From Shewanella algidipiscicola (lineage in GTDB: Bacteria; Pseudomonadota; Gammaproteobacteria; Enterobacterales; Shewanellaceae): a DNA stretch of 64,000 bases. The notes below the pieces were generated by a model. It was not told the origin of the DNA. It saw nothing but the letters and a program-made list of their open reading frames with translations, and ran no database searches. The translations under genes were made by a program, and so were the position numbers. How positions within the stretch are numbered: the stretch's first letter is position 1; the number at the start of each line of letters is the position of its first letter. Where the stretch lies: positions 1-64,000 of the forward strand of contig NZ_QPQT01000006.1 of assembly GCF_003605125.1 (NCBI RefSeq). Direction: 5' to 3'. Shown piece by piece: positions 1 to 9,322 of this stretch.

Positions 1-1119
1 GTCAATAGGCCATTGTTTTGCGTGTCGCATCATCGGCCTATTGGCTAAATTAAGTGTTTGCCACTGTTCAATCAATGTGGTGGTGTCGTCTTGATTGAAG
101 GCCAAATTCAATGCTGTATAGCCCTTGGCTATTTCAGGGGGCAGATTATGACAATAAAGTTGCAAAAAGGCTCGTAATTTTATTAGGTGATAATCATCTT
201 CTTGGGCATAAATATGCCATATGAAGGGTTTTGCCGCCCATTGAGCCCGCAAAAACGAGTCTTCGCCGCGAACGATGTTGATGTCGCAGCTCCATAACAA
301 GCGATCGAAGCCGGTTTGATCTGTCATCGGCAGGATATGCAGGGTTAAATTACCTAATTCAAATTGCTGGCCAGCACGGGCGTTTGCCAATGCAGGTAAC
401 AATTGACTAAGACTGTTTAAACTGCGCCCTAGGGGGATAAGCGCATGGATCTTTTGTGCCGATGTCTGCCATAACTTGCATAAGGCATTGAGGCAGGGTG
501 TCTCGTAGCTAAAGATACTCACCACAGTGTCTTGCGCTGCAATGCCGCTGAGTCCCAGTTGGTTAAACAAATCCAGTTTATTTTGTGGATCTGCCTGCCA
601 CTCATCTCTTTGTGTGAATAAGCTGCGCTCACAGATAAGCCCACCAGTTTTAGCGGTAAAGCCTGGGAAGTAGAAATACTTTTTTAAACCACTATGTTGC
701 AGAGATGGCAGCCCATGACAGCCTTCGACCCAATCTTCTGCGCTTAAGTATTCAAGATTAAGCCAAACTGGCGGTCTTTGTTGGCTACTGCGATGGCAAG
801 CTGTGATCGTATCAATCACCGTATCGGGCAGCTCGCAGGCAAAGGCTTCAATCAGTACTGCGCCGCAGCGATACTCAAGCACCAAGGGTTGATGCCATTG
901 CTTGATGGTGACGCCATTAAAAGATTGTATCGCCAGAGTTGGGTTTAGACTGGGTAAAATATGCGAAAAACTGTGCAGATCATCGACCCACAAATTAATT
1001 TCAAGTTGATATTCTGCCGCCAATTGCTTAGCAAGGCGCCAAGTGACACCTATGTCACCATAGTTATCGACTACAGCGCAAAAAATATCCCAATGTTGAG
1101 GTGTGCTATTGTTATCCAT
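1..1119 (-). CDS. earP: EarP, EF-P arginine rhamnosyltransferase (partial, C-terminus cut by window edge)
   Basis: The minus-strand frame from the ATG at 1119 stays open to the left edge. It reads VDNYGDIGVTWRLAKQL near the N-terminus, then WLNLEYLSAEDWVEG, YFYFPGFTAKTGGL and GEDSFLRAQWAAKPFIWHIY. These are hallmark EarP segments: the nucleotide-sugar (dTDP-rhamnose) binding GT-B fold and the conserved C-terminal motif. EarP rhamnosylates the arginine of translation elongation factor P, which relieves ribosome stalling at polyproline runs. The partner efp gene is not in the window and may lie further left. The last residues are missing, but everything visible is intact. Family assignment is firm; the start is the first in-frame ATG. 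Confidence 0.9.
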   Translation of the reverse strand, partial: MDNNSTPQHWDIFCAVVDNYGDIGVTWRLAKQLAAEYQLEINLWVDDLHSFSHILPSLNPTLAIQSFNGVTIKQWHQPLVLEYRCGAVLIEAFACELPDTVIDTITACHRSSQQRPPVWLNLEYLSAEDWVEGCHGLPSLQHSGLKKYFYFPGFTAKTGGLICERSLFTQRDEWQADPQNKLDLFNQLGLSGIAAQDTVVSIFSYETPCLNALCKLWQTSAQKIHALIPLGRSLNSLSQLLPALANARAGQQFELGNLTLHILPMTDQTGFDRLLWSCDINIVRGEDSFLRAQWAAKPFIWHIYAQEDDYHLIKLRAFLQLYCHNLPPEIAKGYTALNLAFNQDDTTTLIEQWQTLNLANRPMMRHAKQWPID

Positions 1120-1191
1120 CTTACCGTTGTCTTAGCTATCTACCAGAAAATGTGTCGGTTGAAATTGCAGTTGTTATCAATAGTCATGCAC

Positions 1192-1218
1192 AAAAAAGCG
1201 GCTATAAGCCGCTTTTTA
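1192..1218 (-). terminator. Rho-independent terminator after fldA
   Basis: AGCGGCT/AGCCGCT stem with a short loop, flanked by A6 on the left and T5 on the right. It lies between the fldA stop and the earP start, so it can end the fldA transcript and separates the two genes. Confidence 0.75.
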
Positions 1219-1248
1219 CATATCTACCGTTATCCCGCTAGAGCAAAA

Positions 1249-1776
1249 TTAATCTTCTAATTCAGCCAGGCACATCTCTTCGTAAATCTGCTTAACCCAA
1301 GCATCAACACGCTCTTCGGTTAATTCAGGCTGACGGTCTTCATCGATGCCAAGGCCGACAAAATGTTTATCATCGGCTAAGCCCTTAGAGGCTTCAAAGT
1401 TATAGGTGTCGGTTGGCCAATGACCAATGACTACAGCGCCACGCGCTTCAACAATGTCGTTAACCATGCCCATCGCATCAAGGAAATATTCGGCGTAGTC
1501 TTCTTGATCGCCACAACCAAAAATGGCCACCAGCTTACCATCAAAGTCAATTTGCTCTAATTCGGGGAAAAAGTCATCCCAGTCACATTGTGCTTCGCCG
1601 TAATACCAGGTGGGAATACCAAAAATGAGGAGATCGTAATCGGCGATCTGCTCTTTAGTACTCTTGGCGATATCTTTAACATCGACCATTTTTTTACCCA
1701 GTTTCTTCTGGATCATTTTGGCGACGGCTTCGGTGTTACCTGTGTCACTGCCGAAAAAAAGACCTACAGTTGCCAT
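1249..1776 (-). CDS. fldA: Flavodoxin, long-chain type
   Basis: A 175-residue protein, normal for FldA. It starts MATVGLFFGSDTGNTEAVAK, the P-loop that binds the FMN phosphate, and carries PTWYYGEAQCDWDDFF and FGCGDQEDYAEYF, the two FMN isoalloxazine loops of long-chain flavodoxins. It is a small, acidic cytoplasmic electron carrier that feeds enzymes such as IspG/IspH, methionine synthase and biotin synthase. It is the last gene of a minus-strand run (ybfF, DUF2788, ybfE, fldA), as in enterobacteria, where ybfE and fldA are adjacent. A terminator follows. The fur gene that follows fldA in E. coli is not here; earP takes its place. Confidence 0.96.
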   Translation of the reverse strand: MATVGLFFGSDTGNTEAVAKMIQKKLGKKMVDVKDIAKSTKEQIADYDLLIFGIPTWYYGEAQCDWDDFFPELEQIDFDGKLVAIFGCGDQEDYAEYFLDAMGMVNDIVEARGAVVIGHWPTDTYNFEASKGLADDKHFVGLGIDEDRQPELTEERVDAWVKQIYEEMCLAELED

Positions 1777-1828
1777 TGTCTTTCCTTTATCTAGTTCATT
1801 AATTTATTGATGCAAATTTGCAATGTAT

Positions 1829-2101
1829 TCAGCGATCAACCTGCTGCTGCAAAATTGACTCGATTAACTGGCTGCGGCTGATGTTACTGGCCAATGCCTT
1901 TTCATTCAAGGCGTCATACAAATCTTGTGACACCTTTAACTCTATACGTTTTAAACCATTAGCCCTGTCGCGCTGAATTTGATTGCGCTTATTGACCTTT
2001 AACTGTTGCTCTCTGGATAACGGATTACTGCGAGGACGACCTCGACGCTTTTCAGTAGCAAACAGGTCTATCGTTGTTCTGTCTGATGATTCTTTTGCCA
2101 T
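1829..2101 (-). CDS. ybfE: YbfE family protein (LexA-regulated in E. coli)
   Basis: A 90-residue basic protein. The N-terminal half is polar with KRRGRPRSNPLSREQQLK, and the C-terminal half (LKVSQDLYDALNEKALASNISRSQ) looks like a ribbon-helix-helix DNA-binding fold. It matches the YbfE family in length and in its place directly upstream of fldA. In E. coli the gene is part of the LexA regulon; I searched the upstream gap by eye and found no CTGT-N8-ACAG box, so SOS control is not shown here. The biochemical role is unknown; DNA binding is inferred from the fold. Confidence 0.8.
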   Translation of the reverse strand: MAKESSDRTTIDLFATEKRRGRPRSNPLSREQQLKVNKRNQIQRDRANGLKRIELKVSQDLYDALNEKALASNISRSQLIESILQQQVDR

Positions 2102-2113
2102 TGAAACTACATG

Positions 2114-2335
2114 TTAACCAATGCCTGAGCCTTCCCAGGACATCTGTATTAATCCTTTTGCTATAAATCCGGCGCAGCCGAGAAACAAAACCAGCCATAC
2201 AATATAACGGCCAAACTTCGGGACCTTTCCCTGTTTTAGCACATCATGTATCGCCATACCTATGAAGAAAAATATCGCTGCAAAGAACAGATTTAAGCCT
2301 AAAGCCTCTATCTGTTCCATATACTGAGATAACAT
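2114..2335 (-). CDS. DUF2788 small inner-membrane protein
   Basis: 73 residues with two hydrophobic segments (about 14-32, LNLFFAAIFFFIGMAIHDVL, and 45-63, IVWLVLFLGCAGFIAKGLI) joined by a short basic loop (KQGKVPKFGRY). This is the usual size and layout of DUF2788 proteins, which sit next to ybfE-fldA in Shewanella and relatives. It ends 12 bases before ybfE begins, so the two are probably co-transcribed. Function is unknown. The start ATG at 2335 is the only reasonable choice. Confidence 0.75.
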   Translation of the reverse strand: MLSQYMEQIEALGLNLFFAAIFFFIGMAIHDVLKQGKVPKFGRYIVWLVLFLGCAGFIAKGLIQMSWEGSGIG

Positions 2336-2482
2336 TGCTGCGTTCCCTCAGGTTAAAAAAAGAGGCGCGAATATACCATAGTTAATGACGGCCTGCTATA
2401 CGATTTACGCAACGCCATTTGAAAATTATTACTGGCTTCTTAATTTACAATCATCGCAGTTATGTGGTTAATGCTCTTATGA

Positions 2483-3277
2483 TTAGTGATCATTTTGAGT
2501 AATAAACTCACTAACAATACGGTTAAAAATGGCCGGTTTTTGTGCATGTAACCAATGCCCCGTCCCCGCGATAGTTTTGGCTTGAATTGCAGGGAACTGA
2601 TTGAGAAAGGCTTGCCTGTGTTCGGCTAAAACATAATCTGAATCTGCGCCGCGAATACACAGACTTGGCCCAGTGTAGGGGACGGGCAGAGTATTTGCTG
2701 ATGCAGAGTCATTAAAGGGCCAGCCAATAAGCTCCGCGTAACAGGCTTGCAGTCCGGCAAGGTTCATCTTCCAACTAAATCCAACATCAGACTTTTGTAA
2801 GTTTTTCAGTAAAAACAGTGCGGTACCTTCGTCAATACCAGCCTCTGTCAATTGCCCCAACGCCTGGGCCCGATTGGTTAATTGGCTTACATCTAGGCTT
2901 GTTAAGCCGGCAAACACGCTCTGATGTCGAGGTTGATAGGCCACAGGGGCAATGTCGGCCGCGGTCATACTGATCACGCGTTCGGGATAACGCAGTGCGG
3001 TTGCCATGGCAATTTTACCGCCCATCGAGTGGCCAACAAAATGAGCCGCTTCAATAGATAGTTCATCCAATAGGTCAACCATCGCCTTAGCCAAGCTGAG
3101 GTAATCCATCTGCTGCCAATGGGGGCTGAGGCCATGATTCGGCACATCAAGGCGGATCACTTGATGATTAGCTAAGGCTGTCCCCAATGCTTTGAGGTTA
3201 TCGAGGTTACCAAACAGGCCATGAATAAGGATGACTGGAGACCCTTGGCCAGTGACGACATAATTGACAGTAGACAT
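2483..3277 (-). CDS. ybfF: YbfF-like alpha/beta-hydrolase esterase
   Basis: Alpha/beta hydrolase of 264 residues from the ATG at 3277 (MSTVNYVVTGQG). Visible motifs are the oxyanion strand ILIHGLFGNLDNL, the nucleophile elbow VGHSMGGK, NHGLSP, and the catalytic histidine in AGTGHWLHAQKP. These are the YbfF signatures (esterase with acyl-CoA/palmitoyl-CoA activity in E. coli). An in-frame TTG 42 bases upstream would add a segment without family similarity, so I prefer 3277. The gene is divergent from seqA, as ybfF is in E. coli. Confidence 0.88.
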   Translation of the reverse strand: MSTVNYVVTGQGSPVILIHGLFGNLDNLKALGTALANHQVIRLDVPNHGLSPHWQQMDYLSLAKAMVDLLDELSIEAAHFVGHSMGGKIAMATALRYPERVISMTAADIAPVAYQPRHQSVFAGLTSLDVSQLTNRAQALGQLTEAGIDEGTALFLLKNLQKSDVGFSWKMNLAGLQACYAELIGWPFNDSASANTLPVPYTGPSLCIRGADSDYVLAEHRQAFLNQFPAIQAKTIAGTGHWLHAQKPAIFNRIVSEFITQNDH

Positions 3278-3553
3278 AAGTGTTCGGTGTTGAAAATTTG
3301 CGCCAAATTGTGCCTGCAAACGGGGTTAAATAACAGCACTATCCCGTGATGCTTGGCTTAGCTGCATGGTTTTTCACCGATTGGGCGACAATTTGCAGTG
3401 TAACTGGCTATATAGATCAAATTTAGCCACACAGGCCTTTATTCCCTGAGGGCAGATAGCATACACTTGAGAGGATCTGACAAATGGGTGTATGGATCGA
3501 TAAGCAAACAATAATAATGGGTTAATTTTCACTGTTTAAGGAAGATTTTGGTC

Positions 3554-4138
3554 ATGAAATATATTGAGATTGATGAAGAGTTGTATCGCCATATCGCAAG
3601 CAAAACTGAGCGCATAGGGGAGAGTGCTTCAGAGATCCTCCGTCGACTACTGGGCTTAGATATTGAGCGCGTTAATGTTGAAGCCGTTGCTACGCCGCCA
3701 CCTGAAAAGATCAGTCAACCTGGCATGGACAGACAACAAGAAATGGCCAGCTCTGCTACCGCGCGTGTTGATGAAACCACGGCACCGGCTATCTCATTAT
3801 CAACCTTGGTTAACCAACTAACGGATACAGAGGCGTTAGCGCAACAAAAAGGTGCTGTGGGTCGCTTCTTATTTAGTTTAGAAACCGTTTATAAAGCAAT
3901 GCCACAGCAATTTGATCAAGTGTTGCAAATTCAAGGCCGCGACCGTCTCTATTTTGCCACTTCTAAGGCATCATTGCTTAAAGCCAGTAAGTCAGCCAAC
4001 CCGAAAGAGATCGGCCAAAGCGGTTTTTGGGTAACAACCAATAATAATACTGCTAAAAAACGCACTATTTTAAGTGAAGTATTAACTCAGTTTGGGGTTG
4101 ACCCAGAGCAAGTTGAACTGATTGTGAACCAAATTTAA
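3554..4138 (+). CDS. seqA: SeqA, negative modulator of replication initiation
   Basis: 194 residues from the ATG at 3554 (MKYIEIDEELYRHIASKTERIGESASEILRRLL). That N-terminus is the SeqA oligomerisation region. The C-terminal half (GRFLFSLETVYKAMP, GRDRLYFATSKASLLK, GFWVTTNNNTAKKRTIL) is the domain that grips hemimethylated GATC DNA. SeqA sequesters newly replicated oriC and dampens re-initiation. The linker (residues 40-90) is longer and more polar than the E. coli one. An AAGGAAG Shine-Dalgarno lies about 10 bases upstream; the TTG two codons earlier is less likely. It is followed by pgm, as in E. coli. Confidence 0.95.
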   Translation: MKYIEIDEELYRHIASKTERIGESASEILRRLLGLDIERVNVEAVATPPPEKISQPGMDRQQEMASSATARVDETTAPAISLSTLVNQLTDTEALAQQKGAVGRFLFSLETVYKAMPQQFDQVLQIQGRDRLYFATSKASLLKASKSANPKEIGQSGFWVTTNNNTAKKRTILSEVLTQFGVDPEQVELIVNQI

Positions 4139-4348
4139 GCGCTACACTTTACACGTTTGACAGCTTATCTGCGATAACATCATAAAGCATTTAAAATCAT
4201 CGGATATATTTAGTTGGCTCAAGCTTGTGTATTACCGTTTGTAAATTAATATCTTATTAATTCAGTGAATTGCCATAGCAATACAGGTAGTGAGCTTGAA
4301 GCTTGGCATCGTATTTTCACCCTCAAAGATCAGAAACAGGATTCAATT

Positions 4349-6016
4349 TTGGCGATAGATAAACGGGCAGGACTTGCTGCAGCACAAATGGACTTGGTTA
4401 ATATCCCTAAATTGATGAGCCATTATTATCGATTGTCTCCCGACGTCAATATCGACTCACAACGGGTTAGTTTTGGTACCTCAGGCCATCGTGGTTGCGC
4501 CTTTGCTAAGAGTTTTAATGAAAAGCATATTTTGGCCATAGTTCAAGCTGTGGTCGATTATCGTCAACAAGCTGGGATAACAGGCCCCATGTTAGTTGGC
4601 ATCGATACCCATGCGTTATCACAAGCGGCGTTTGTGACCACCTTAGAAGTGTTAAGCGGCAACGCGGTAACCGCACGAGTGGCAGCCCATGATGAATTTA
4701 CGCCAACGCCGGTGATATCCCATGGGATTGTTCGGGCGAACCGCGCTAAATCAAAACCGGGCGCGGCATTAACCGATGGCTTAATCATCACCCCATCCCA
4801 TAACCCGCCACAAGATGGCGGTATTAAATATAATCCTCCCCATGGGGGGCCTGCAGAAGGTGAGATAACCGCCTGGATTGAAGCGCGCGCGAATCAGTAT
4901 CTGGCTAAACAGCTTGAGGGCGTGAAACGGCTCACCTATGCATTGGCGACCAACACCAGTTTAATTCAGCCTGTCGACTTTATGACGGCTTATGTGGATA
5001 GCCTTGACGATGTTATCGATATGCAGGCCATCAGCCGTGCAGGAGTTAGAATTGGTGTCGATCCATTAGGGGGGGCAGGGATTCATTACTGGGACAAAAT
5101 TGCTAAGCGCTATCAACTCGATATTACCTTGGTCAATGACAAGGTCGATCCCAGTTTTAGCTTTATGCCGCTAGATAAAGATGGCAAGATCCGTATGGAC
5201 TGCTCATCCCCCTATGCCATGGCAGGCTTGCTGGCCCATCAACATGAGTTTGATATCTGTGTCGGTAATGATCCCGATTATGATCGTCACGGTATTGTGT
5301 GCCCGAGCACCGGCTTAATGAACCCTAATCACTTCCTCGCGGTGGCAATCGAATATTTACTCACCCATCGTCCGCAGTGGGCTGACAGCTTAGCCATCGG
5401 CAAAACCTTGGTCTCCAGCGCGATGATCGATAAGGTATGCCTTGAGCTAGGTCGACCATTGTGTGAAGTACCGGTGGGCTTTAAGTGGTTTGTTGATGGC
5501 CTGAGTGAGGCCACATTGGCCTTTGGCGGTGAAGAGAGTGCTGGCGCGGCATTTTTGCAACGTGATGGCCGCACTTGGTGTAGTGATAAAGATGGTTTTA
5601 TTATGGCCTTGCTGGCGGCAGAGATCGTAGCGGTAACGGGGCAGACGCCTGCGCAGCGTTATCAGCAGATGGTTGAGCGTCACGGCGAGAGTTTTTATCA
5701 GCGCATCGACTCGCCAGTAACGCCCAAACGCAAAGCCAAATTTAATCGATTAATCACCCAAAGTGTCACTTGTGAGTTATTGGGAAGTGATACCTTGGCG
5801 GGCGATGCCATCACCGCTATCTTAACTCATGCTCCAGGCAATCAGGCGCCAATTGGGGGGGTAAAGGTGGTGACGGCGAATGGCTGGTTTGCTGCGCGCC
5901 CCTCGGGTACCGAAGCCTTGTTTAAGCTCTATGGTGAGAGCTTTGTATCGGCCGAGCATCTTGAGCAACTATTAGCGCAAGCGCAGCAGATGATAGAGAC
6001 GATGCTGTCGGCATAA
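4349..6016 (+). CDS. pgm: Phosphoglucomutase (alpha-D-glucose phosphate-specific)
   Basis: Interconverts glucose-1-phosphate and glucose-6-phosphate. Motifs: VSFGTSGHRG, the phosphoserine loop LIITPSHNPPQDGG, the metal loop GNDPDYDRHG, sugar-binding FGGEESAG and the phosphate-binding ARPSGTE near the end. The start is chosen by alignment and ribosome site: family members begin with about eight residues before RAG, matched by the TTG codon at 4349 (LAIDKRAG), which has AGGA seven bases upstream. Starting at the earlier in-frame codon at 4265 would add 28 unrelated residues. The protein is then 555 residues, close to the 546 of E. coli Pgm. Confidence 0.95.
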   Translation: MAIDKRAGLAAAQMDLVNIPKLMSHYYRLSPDVNIDSQRVSFGTSGHRGCAFAKSFNEKHILAIVQAVVDYRQQAGITGPMLVGIDTHALSQAAFVTTLEVLSGNAVTARVAAHDEFTPTPVISHGIVRANRAKSKPGAALTDGLIITPSHNPPQDGGIKYNPPHGGPAEGEITAWIEARANQYLAKQLEGVKRLTYALATNTSLIQPVDFMTAYVDSLDDVIDMQAISRAGVRIGVDPLGGAGIHYWDKIAKRYQLDITLVNDKVDPSFSFMPLDKDGKIRMDCSSPYAMAGLLAHQHEFDICVGNDPDYDRHGIVCPSTGLMNPNHFLAVAIEYLLTHRPQWADSLAIGKTLVSSAMIDKVCLELGRPLCEVPVGFKWFVDGLSEATLAFGGEESAGAAFLQRDGRTWCSDKDGFIMALLAAEIVAVTGQTPAQRYQQMVERHGESFYQRIDSPVTPKRKAKFNRLITQSVTCELLGSDTLAGDAITAILTHAPGNQAPIGGVKVVTANGWFAARPSGTEALFKLYGESFVSAEHLEQLLAQAQQMIETMLSA

Positions 6017-6057
6017 CGGCCATTGCTTAAGACGGTCACATAAAAGGCGGTCAACAT

Positions 6058-6086
6058 AAAAAAGCCAGCATCTCGCTGGCTTTTTT
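6058..6086. terminator. Bidirectional terminator between pgm and the RND operon
   Basis: GCCAGC-ATCTC-GCTGGC hairpin with A6 before and T6 after. It lies between two convergent transcription units and can serve both. Confidence 0.85.
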
Positions 6087-6124
6087 GTTGCGTCGTTAAA
6101 CCGTCATCGACTTGCCTAAATCCT

Positions 6125-9100
6125 TTAAGATTGTGGCTCAGGCTGTAGATCTGTGGGTGACATTGCAGTATCTCCTGTCGATTTTGGCTGAAATAACGCC
6201 TTAATATCTTCAATCATCAGATAGAGGCAGGGGATCAATACCAAGGTGACTGCGGTCGCAAATAACACCCCAAAGGCTAAGGATACCGCCATAGGAATTA
6301 CCATTTTCGCCTGCATGCTGGTCTCTGTCATGATAGGCACTAAGCCGATAAAGGTGGTCAGCGAGGTCAGTAAAATCGCCCTAAAGCGGCGACAGCCAGC
6401 ATTGATCACCGCGACTTTCATGGTCACGCCGCTTTGGCGTGAGCGGTTGATATAATCCACCATCACCAAAGAGTCGTTAACCACCACCCCAGCGGCGGCA
6501 ATAATCCCAAACAGTGACAAGGCACTTAAATCTATGCCTAAGATCATATGCCCCAGAACTGAGCCAATTACCCCAAACGGGATCACCGACATGATCATAA
6601 AGGGTTGCAAGTACGACTTTAACGGCACGGCAAGCAAGCTGTAGATCACCAAGAGCGAAATGACAAAGTCGCGTAGCTGAGTACTGGCGCTTTCCATCTG
6701 CTCTTGAATATTACCTGACACTTCACTCTTCACTCTTCACTCTTGGGTATTGCTTCAATAGGTCAGGAATAAAGTTATCACGAATATCCTGCGCTAATTT
6801 AAAGGGTTCAGCCTGCGCAGCATCGACGGTAGCCCACACATTGATGGTGCGATTACCGTTTTCGCGGCGAATGCCATTCACCCCTTGAGTGATTTCGATT
6901 TCAGCCAGCTCTGATAGCGGGATCTCAGCGCCTTGGGGCGTCTGGATCATCACCTCTGTCACATGGGTTATCGCATTACGTTGCGCCTCTGGATAGCGCA
7001 GCATCACCTTTATCTCCTCGCCGTTACGTAAAATCCGCTGTGCCTCCATCCCATAAAAACTGGCACTCACTTGGGTGGCAATATCAGCTAACGTTAAGCC
7101 GACACCGTTAGCGAGGGGTTTAAGCTTAAACTGCACCTCTTTAGCATTGGATTGGCGGCTATCATTCACATCGCCGACCCCTTTTAAGGTGTTCAGTTTC
7201 GCTTTTAACGCCAAGGCCGCGGCGACGAGCTGCGCGTCATTTTTCCCCTCTAAACGAAAGCTAATGTCACCGTCATCACGACCGCCACCAAATAAATTAT
7301 CTTGTATGGTAAAGGACTTGACGCCGGCAATGGTGGGCATGGCTTGCCGCCAACGCTCGGCAAGGGCAAAGGTATCCATCGGCCTCATTTCAGGGTCGAC
7401 CAATTTGGTCATGATATTGGCACTGGTACGGCCTTCAAGGTCAACCTGCATATCGGCTATCATTCTTTGCCCATATTCGGCTTCTATGGCTTTATCGACA
7501 TCATATAAGGCCTGTTCGATAGCGAGCGCGGCCGCCAGAGTTGCTTTTTCCGAGGCATCAACATTCATCTCTACATTGACCCGCGGGAAATCATGGGGGA
7601 TCTTAGGCTGACCTACATAGCGGATAATGCCACCAGAGTAGAGCCCAGCGCAGATTAAGATAAAACTGATAAACAGCATGATGACGGCGTAGCGATACTT
7701 TACCGCTAAGGTTAATGATGGATGATACCAATGGCGTATCACATATTGTAAGCCGTTATCGACTCGGTATTGCAGCGCGTTGACCGCCAATCTAAGCAAG
7801 TCTAGCGGCTTTTTAGAGCCGGGTTTGACAATGGTTTTGGGTTTCATGCGGGCTAAGTGTGCGGGTAAAATGAGCTTAGACTCCACCAGAGAGAATAGCA
7901 GACACAAGATCACCACATAGCCAATAGATTGGCCAAATGCCGAGGAGGGGCCATCATCGAGCGTAATAGGCAAAAATGCCGCAATGGTGGTCAATACGCC
8001 AAAGGTTGCAGGCATGGCAACCCGTTTCACTCCGCGGATCACATTGTCGATATTTTGCCCATGTTTTTCACATTCAGTATGGGCACTTTCTCCCATCACA
8101 ATGGCATCATCGACCACAATCCCCAGCACTAAGATAAAGGCAAAGAGGCTAATGACATTGATGGTGACATCGATCATCGCCATGGGCATAAATAGTAAGG
8201 TGCCAAGGAAACACACCGGCAGCCCCATCATGACCCAAAACGCTAAACGTACCCGTAAAAACAGCGCCAGCATGATAAATACCAAGACGGCGCCACTCTT
8301 CATGCTGTCTAGCATCAGGTCGAGCCGGCCCTCAAGGTAGTAGGTCATATCGACCCAAGTTTCTAACTTGAGTCCAGCTGGCAAGGTTTGCTGTTTATCG
8401 TTAACATATTGCTTAACGACTTTGGCCACATCGGTCATGCTCTGATCGTTGGATGCGCCAATAAAGAAAGTGACCGAGTTTTTACCGTTAAATTTTGAGT
8501 ATTGGATCCCTTCTTCAAAACCGTCGATAACGGTGGCCACATCCCCAAGCAACACATTAGTGCCATCTTCTAAGGTGATCAGCGGCAGGTTTTCAAATTC
8601 ATAGCCCACATACGCCTGATTTTGTACCCTGAGATTGATATAACCGTTTTCCGCTTTAATTTGCCCAGCGGACATATTGCGCGAATAACCGCGCACTGCG
8701 CTTGCGACATCGCTAAAGGTCAGGTTATATTCACGCAGCCTATCTTTGCTGACCTCGATGGCAACTTCATAGCCTAAACCACCATAAAAATCAGTGATAT
8801 TAACCAGCGGCAGTTGCATCAGCTCATCGTGGATCTTCTCACCAAGCTCTTTTAATTGTTTAGGTGAAACGTCACCATACAAGCTGATGTAAAACACCTC
8901 TTGCCTTAACTTGATGCGCTCAACACGTGGGCGCTCCATGCCATCGGGAAAACTGGAGATGGAGTCAATTTCAGATTTGATCTCATCGAGCACCACTTGT
9001 GGATCATAGGAGTCTTCGATACGAAAGTAGCCCGAGGCTGAATTACGGTTTGAATAGGTGATCACCCGTTTCAATCCTTGAACCCGCTCGAGGGCCTCTT

Positions 9101-9317
9101 CTACTTTTATGGTGATCCCTTCTTCAACCTCCTGTGGCGCCGCCCCAGGATAGAAAGCACTGAATTGAACCCAGTTAATCTCCACTTGTGGGAAGAACTG
9201 TTTACGAATGGTGTTGGCTGTCATTAAGCCACCTAGAATGATAATGATCATCAACAGGTTGGCTGCCACGCTATTACGTGCAAACCAGGCAATGATGCCT
9301 TTATTAGTATCAGGCAT
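6125..9317 (-). pseudogene. RND-family efflux permease, frameshifted near residue 863
   Basis: AcrB/MexF-type inner-membrane RND pump. The first part (9317 down to 6723, 864 codons) has the N-terminal TM helix (RNSVAANLLMIIIILGG), the porter domain and TM2-7 with the proton-relay region GIVVDDAIVMGESA. The second part (to 6125) has TM8-12 (QLRDFVISLLVIYSLLAVPL, GVVVNDSLVMVDYI). Reading frame is lost at three tandem CACTCTT units (6724-6744): the first frame stops at KSEE, and the other frame resumes KSEVSGNIQEQ. Removing one 7-bp unit joins them exactly as ...YPRVKSEVSGN. Otherwise both halves look undamaged, so the lesion is recent or reversible. It forms an operon with the adaptor gene immediately upstream. 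Confidence 0.88.
6721..6744. repeat. 7-bp tandem repeat (CACTCTT x3) inside the RND permease gene
   Basis: Three exact copies at 6724-6730, 6731-6737 and 6738-6744, with a partial CTT at 6721-6723. Two copies keep the permease frame open; the three present shift it. Confidence 0.95.
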
Positions 9318-9322
9318 CCAAA

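Noticed and set aside
2336..2482. LexA box upstream of ybfE
   Set aside because: I looked because ybfE is LexA-regulated in E. coli. No CTGT-N8-ACAG pattern is present here or in the gaps on either side.
6717..6748. Programmed ribosomal frameshift in the RND permease
   Set aside because: No slippery heptamer or downstream pseudoknot is seen; a repeat-unit gain explains the break exactly.
7075..7611. Long plus-strand frame of 178 codons opposite the RND permease
   Set aside because: It is antisense to a clearly conserved transporter, has no motif, and its composition follows from the opposite-strand codons.
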